Of a stretch of 8,639 nt of DNA, positions 6,545 to 8,639 are shown one piece after another. This DNA is from Thermoleophilia bacterium (GTDB lineage Bacteria > Actinomycetota > Thermoleophilia > Gaiellales > Gaiellaceae). The notes beneath the pieces are model-generated. The model ran no database searches, was not told where the DNA came from, and saw only the letters and a program-made list of their open reading frames with translations. The position numbers were made by a program, and so were the translations under genes. Positions within the stretch are counted from its first letter, which is position 1; every line of letters starts with the position of its first letter. The stretch spans positions 1 through 8,639 of the forward strand of contig JAERMP010000080.1 of NCBI GenBank assembly GCA_016844515.1, given 5' to 3'.

Positions 6545-6551
6545 GACTGGC
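6524..6551. repeat. Interrupted inverted repeat over the aminotransferase promoter
   Basis: GCCAGTTTGCC (6524-6534) and GGCAAGACTGGC (6540-6551) are complementary except for one bulged base, around the centre CGGCA. The repeat covers the -35 and spacer of the proposed minus-strand promoter, so it could be an operator. It lies well upstream of the secreted-protein gene and is less likely to act on it. Confidence 0.35.
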
Positions 6552-6600
6552 CTTTCGTAGTGCTTGTATCGGCGCGTGATCCGTGCCACGATTTGCGCGT

Positions 6601-6658
6601 TCGGCCGCGAGGGCCGAGCTTTGACAATGGGTGGGGAATGGACCCGGGGTAGACCGTA
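6601..6658 (+). promoter_or_regulatory. Possible promoter region of the secreted-protein gene
   Basis: The 247-base divergent gap holds several weak signals facing the plus strand: a short hairpin (TCGGCC-GCGAG-GGCCGA, 6601-6617), a perfect TTGACA at 6621-6626 with no good -10 at 17 bases, and GGAAT (6635-6639) with CGTA 15 bases later (6655-6658), which loosely resembles an ECF sigma-factor promoter. None is decisive. About 100 bases of leader would follow. Confidence 0.25.
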
Positions 6659-6740
6659 GTGCGCTTTCCCGGTGCACTCGTGCCGCTTTTTGGCGGACGT
6701 GCACCCTGCGGCGCCGCCGTCGAGCCTGGGCAACGACGAG

Positions 6741-6750
6741 AGGGGGAGGA
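6741..6750 (+). promoter_or_regulatory. Strong Shine-Dalgarno sequence that fixes the 6756 start
   Basis: The purine run AGGGGGAGGA ends five bases before ATG 6756. It is the only strong ribosome binding site in the window; the other gene starts have overlaps or no Shine-Dalgarno sequence. It favours 6756 over the in-frame upstream start at 6672 and suggests high translation of the secreted protein. Confidence 0.75.
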
Positions 6751-6755
6751 AAAGA

Positions 6756-8018
6756 ATGAGAGTGAGATCAAAGGGACTGCGGCTTCTCACACTGGCGGCG
6801 ATCGGACTCGTCGCGACCTTCATGGTCGCGGTAAGCGCTGCATCTGCGGCAGACGTCCTGCTGGGAGTCCACGAGAAGTTCGACCGGACGCACGTGTGGC
6901 GGATCGAGAAGTCCGCGGGTCATCAGAGCCTGACCCTGGAACAGGGCCAGAGCTTCGGAATCAATTACACGGTCAAGCTGACGTACCTCGGTAAGGTCGA
7001 CAGCAACTACGAGATCTTCGACGGCATCACCATCGAGGGCGGATCCACGGTCAACGGCCTCTCGGACATCGACATCTCGGCCGGCGGGTTCAACGGGAAC
7101 CCAAACGCGTGCAGTGCGTCCTGGAGTCCGTTCGCTGCTCTGACTCCGCCGTTCCCCGGCGACTTCCTCGCCTGTACGTACGTGCTGCCCATGGGTGACA
7201 CGCTGCCCGGCGCTGGCGGAGTCGGCACGGCTAACGTGGACGTCACCTTCGCCGACGCGTCGATGGCGTCCCAGAGCAACTCGTTCGACTTCACGAATCC
7301 GAGCCAGATCAATGTCTTCGACGAATGCGTCGACGTGAGCGACACCTACGCCGGTGCTCTTGGGACGGTCTGTGTTGGAGACCCCGGGGTGAACAACGCC
7401 GGGGACATGAAGACGTGGACGTACGAACGGTTCGTGAGCTTCGCTGACTGCGGCGAGTTCGACGTCGACAACACGGCGAGGTTCATCACCAACGACACCG
7501 ACACGACGGGATCGGCGTCGGTCAGCATCCCGGTTCACGTGCCGTGCGTTACCGGCTGCACGCTGACCCAGGGGTACTGGAAGACGCACTCGAACAGGGG
7601 TCCTGCGCCGCTCGACACGACGTGGAACCTTCTTCCTGACCAGCCCGCGGCCTTCGACCCGGATGGCATTCAGGAGGCGCAGGACGAGACGTTCTTCTAC
7701 AGCGGCCAGACCTGGTACCAGGTGTTCTGGACGCCGTCGTCCGGCGGGAACGCGTACTACATCCTCGCCAAGCAGTACATGGCGGCGAGGCTGAACATCC
7801 TGAACGGTGCGTCGTCGACGTCCGCGGTCAACACAGCGCTGACGAACGCGACCAACTACTTCAACAACCCGGCAAACACGCCGGCATCCGCTCTGAACCT
7901 GAGCAAGTCGGCTCGCAATACGTTGCTCGGCTACGCGGGCACCCTGGGCAAGTACAACGAGGGCACGATCAGGGGCGGCCCGCCTCACTGCGACGAGGAC
8001 GGCCACTCCGCGCCATAG
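6756..8018 (+). CDS. Secreted protein with C-terminal TQGYWKTH domain, function unknown
   Basis: This 420-residue exported protein has a clear Sec signal peptide: basic MRVRSKGLR, a hydrophobic stretch at about 10-28, then ASA with likely cleavage after residue 31. Residues 35-265 are rich in Thr, Ser, Asp, Asn and Gly with alternating strands, suggesting beta-sandwich modules. Cysteines at 119, 140, 191, 206, 232, 264 and 268 could form disulfides. From 267 a different domain begins with CTLTQGYWKTH (268-278), then FFYSGQTWYQVFW, the helix YYILAKQYMAARLNILNGAS (335-354), a helical stretch with NLSKSARNTLLGYAGTLGKYNEGTI, and a final Cys412. This TQGYWK-type domain recurs at the C-terminus of secreted proteins from Actinobacteria and Chloroflexi, and I know of no assigned function. 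There is no LPXTG, PEP-CTERM or C-terminal membrane helix, so it is probably released or held non-covalently. It is monocistronic, ending at two strong hairpins. Confidence 0.85.
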   Translation: MRVRSKGLRLLTLAAIGLVATFMVAVSAASAADVLLGVHEKFDRTHVWRIEKSAGHQSLTLEQGQSFGINYTVKLTYLGKVDSNYEIFDGITIEGGSTVNGLSDIDISAGGFNGNPNACSASWSPFAALTPPFPGDFLACTYVLPMGDTLPGAGGVGTANVDVTFADASMASQSNSFDFTNPSQINVFDECVDVSDTYAGALGTVCVGDPGVNNAGDMKTWTYERFVSFADCGEFDVDNTARFITNDTDTTGSASVSIPVHVPCVTGCTLTQGYWKTHSNRGPAPLDTTWNLLPDQPAAFDPDGIQEAQDETFFYSGQTWYQVFWTPSSGGNAYYILAKQYMAARLNILNGASSTSAVNTALTNATNYFNNPANTPASALNLSKSARNTLLGYAGTLGKYNEGTIRGGPPHCDEDGHSAP

Positions 8019-8040
8019 CCCTAATCGACAGGAGCAAGCT

Positions 8041-8070
8041 GTGAGACCTCCGGGTACGCGGAGGTCTCAC
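8041..8070 (+). terminator. Strong hairpin after the secreted-protein gene
   Basis: GTGAGACCTCCG and CGGAGGTCTCAC form a perfect 12-bp stem around the six-base loop GGTACG, 22 bases after the stop codon. It is followed by GCGTTT, a short U-tract. The position and stability fit an intrinsic terminator of the kind found in GC-rich actinobacteria, where U-tracts are weak. Confidence 0.75.
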
Positions 8071-8075
8071 GCGTT

Positions 8076-8107
8076 TCGGGCAGTCCCTCGATCGAGGGAC
8101 TGCCCGA
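8076..8107. terminator. Perfect 32-bp palindrome (second hairpin, terminator or binding site)
   Basis: The left arm TCGGGCAGTCCCTCGA and right arm TCGAGGGACTGCCCGA are exact reverse complements with no spacer, giving 32 bp of perfect dyad. It begins 5 bases after the first hairpin. As RNA it would form a 14-bp stem with a GAUC loop. No T run follows, so it may be a backup terminator, an mRNA 3'-end stabiliser, or a DNA site for a dimeric protein. Confidence 0.65.
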
Positions 8108-8117
8108 TGCGGTTCCG

Positions 8118-8133
8118 TGTCCGATTGCGGACA
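8118..8133. repeat. Small dyad TGTCCG-ATTG-CGGACA
   Basis: Six-base perfect arms around ATTG, 53 bases before the ATG at 8187. It could be an operator for that gene or a third small hairpin in the terminator region. No promoter hexamers are evident around it. Confidence 0.3.
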
Positions 8134-8186
8134 ATGAGGGAGCGTCTCGAAGGACTCGGATCCAAGGCCGGGAAGACGCTTGAGCC

Positions 8187-8639
8187 ATGGCAGTCGTGCA
8201 TCCACTTCGGCCCGCCCCGGAGCCACCGGAAGGCTCAGAGCGCGTCAACGTCGTCCGGCTCGTCGAGTTCCTGGGCCCGATCTCGCCAGAGCTCGCCCTC
8301 GTAGATCCCGAGCTCGCCGAACGCGCCCGCGCGCTTCTTCCCGAGGCTCCGCGTATCCGCCATCCCCGTCGTCGGAGGGGTCTCGAGCCGCTCGTGTCGT
8401 TGCCCTCGTCGCCCCAGCGGAGGAGCGCACGTCCTCTTGCGGGAGTGTGGGTGCCTCTAGGCGTCGCGGCGGTGCTCGCCGTATACGTGTGGACGGCATC
8501 AGGGTTGCGCGACGACCAATCTGCGCCTGCGATCCGATCGAGTCCCCCCGTCGCCGCGCCGCCGCTCGGGACGGTTCCCTTCGAACCGACGCAGGGGTCA
8601 GACCCGGAGCCGCCAATAGCAGCTTCTCCTCGCTTCGTA
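8187..8639 (+). CDS. Single-pass membrane protein with proline-rich outer segment, 3'-truncated, function unknown
   Basis: The frame from ATG 8187 is open for 151 codons to the window end, with mostly G/C third positions; a TGA at 8181 blocks any start further upstream. No good Shine-Dalgarno sequence is seen, and GTG 8196 is an alternative start. Residues 1-80 are cytoplasmic in character. They contain the segment RVNVVRLVEFLGPISPELAL (19-38) continuing VDPELAERARALLPE, then an Arg-rich stretch (RHPRRRRG). A membrane helix follows (about 84-104, LAGVWVPLGVAAVLAVYVWT), then a Pro/Ala/Ser-rich linker (from 111) that would lie outside the cell. The SPELALVDPELAERAR stretch looks like a conserved tag; I recall similar stretches in hypothetical proteins of related actinobacteria but cannot name a domain. 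The proline-rich linker suggests that an extracellular domain follows beyond the window. No function is proposed. Confidence 0.75.
   Translation, partial: MAVVHPLRPAPEPPEGSERVNVVRLVEFLGPISPELALVDPELAERARALLPEAPRIRHPRRRRGLEPLVSLPSSPQRRSARPLAGVWVPLGVAAVLAVYVWTASGLRDDQSAPAIRSSPPVAAPPLGTVPFEPTQGSDPEPPIAASPRFV

Noticed and set aside
6509..6823. N-terminal extension of the aminotransferase by 105 codons
   Set aside because: The frame stays open but the sequence has no family similarity, overlaps the signal peptide of the divergent gene, and the family N-terminus begins near VPFVDL.
6768..8006. Minus-strand frame of 412 codons opposite the secreted-protein gene
   Set aside because: The plus-strand protein has a signal peptide, a strong ribosome binding site and a known C-terminal motif. 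The antisense product is Arg/Val-rich with no recognisable domain.
7990..8018. Possible PEP-CTERM or LPXTG sorting tail on the secreted protein
   Set aside because: The C-terminus GGPPHCDEDGHSAP is polar, with no hydrophobic helix or basic tail, so no sorting signal is present.
8041..8304. Plus-strand frame of 87 codons with an AGGAG sequence (8031-8035) just before its GTG
   Set aside because: Its first third is made of the two perfect hairpins, its composition is Arg/Ser-rich shadow-like, and it overlaps the better-supported frame at 8187. The apparent ribosome binding site is probably chance.
8245..8616. Minus-strand frame of 123 codons at the window end
   Set aside because: Very Arg/Ala-rich and antisense to the 8187 frame, which has a membrane helix and sensible codon use. 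It is a GC-rich shadow.

Overview
The window is dense, GC-rich bacterial chromosome. Codons end mostly in G or C, GTG starts are common, genes overlap by 1 to 12 bases, and Shine-Dalgarno sequences are mostly missing. Together with the gene content, this suggests a deep-branching, high-GC actinobacterium, possibly of the Thermoleophilia type. That placement is inference from style and family resemblance, not from a marker gene. I see no tRNA, rRNA, CRISPR array, insertion sequence or phage gene.

Layout. (1) 3-596, plus strand: the C-terminal two thirds of an HdrB/SdhE-like protein with a cysteine-rich CCG domain, cut by the window start. (2) 658-2419, plus strand: a tightly packed run of a membrane-anchored metallophosphoesterase, an Asp23/Gls24 family protein and a degenerate-looking GNAT protein, joined by 1-nt and ATGA overlaps and preceded by a perfect 19-bp palindrome. 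(3) 2477-4893, plus strand: a FemAB-like acyl/aminoacyl transferase overlapping (ATGA) a polysaccharide deacetylase with a long N-terminal extension. (4) 6508-4882, minus strand: a DegT/DnrJ/EryC1 sugar aminotransferase followed by a left-handed beta-helix sugar N-acetyltransferase, converging on the deacetylase with a 12-bp tail overlap. (5) 6756-8018, plus strand: a secreted protein with a signal peptide and a C-terminal TQGYWKTH domain, followed by two strong hairpins, one of them a perfect 32-bp palindrome. (6) 8187 to the window end, plus strand: the start of a single-pass membrane protein with a proline-rich outer segment, cut by the window end.

How the genes fit together. Regions 3 and 4 read as a surface-glycan module: aminotransferase plus acetyltransferase would make a nucleotide-activated N-acetylamino sugar, while the FemAB-like protein and the deacetylase would modify an exported polysaccharide or cell-wall polymer. 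Both flanks carry cell-surface proteins. The pairing of FemAB-like and deacetylase genes recalls exosortase/PEP-CTERM polysaccharide loci, but no PEP-CTERM tail or exosortase is visible here.

The most distinctive regulatory signal is a repeated start architecture. Three GTG-started genes (1488, 2477 and 6508 on the minus strand) each have a TANNNT hexamer (TACGAT, TATCCT, TATCCT) ending 7 or 8 nt before the G of the start codon, with no Shine-Dalgarno sequence. This is what leaderless transcripts would look like.
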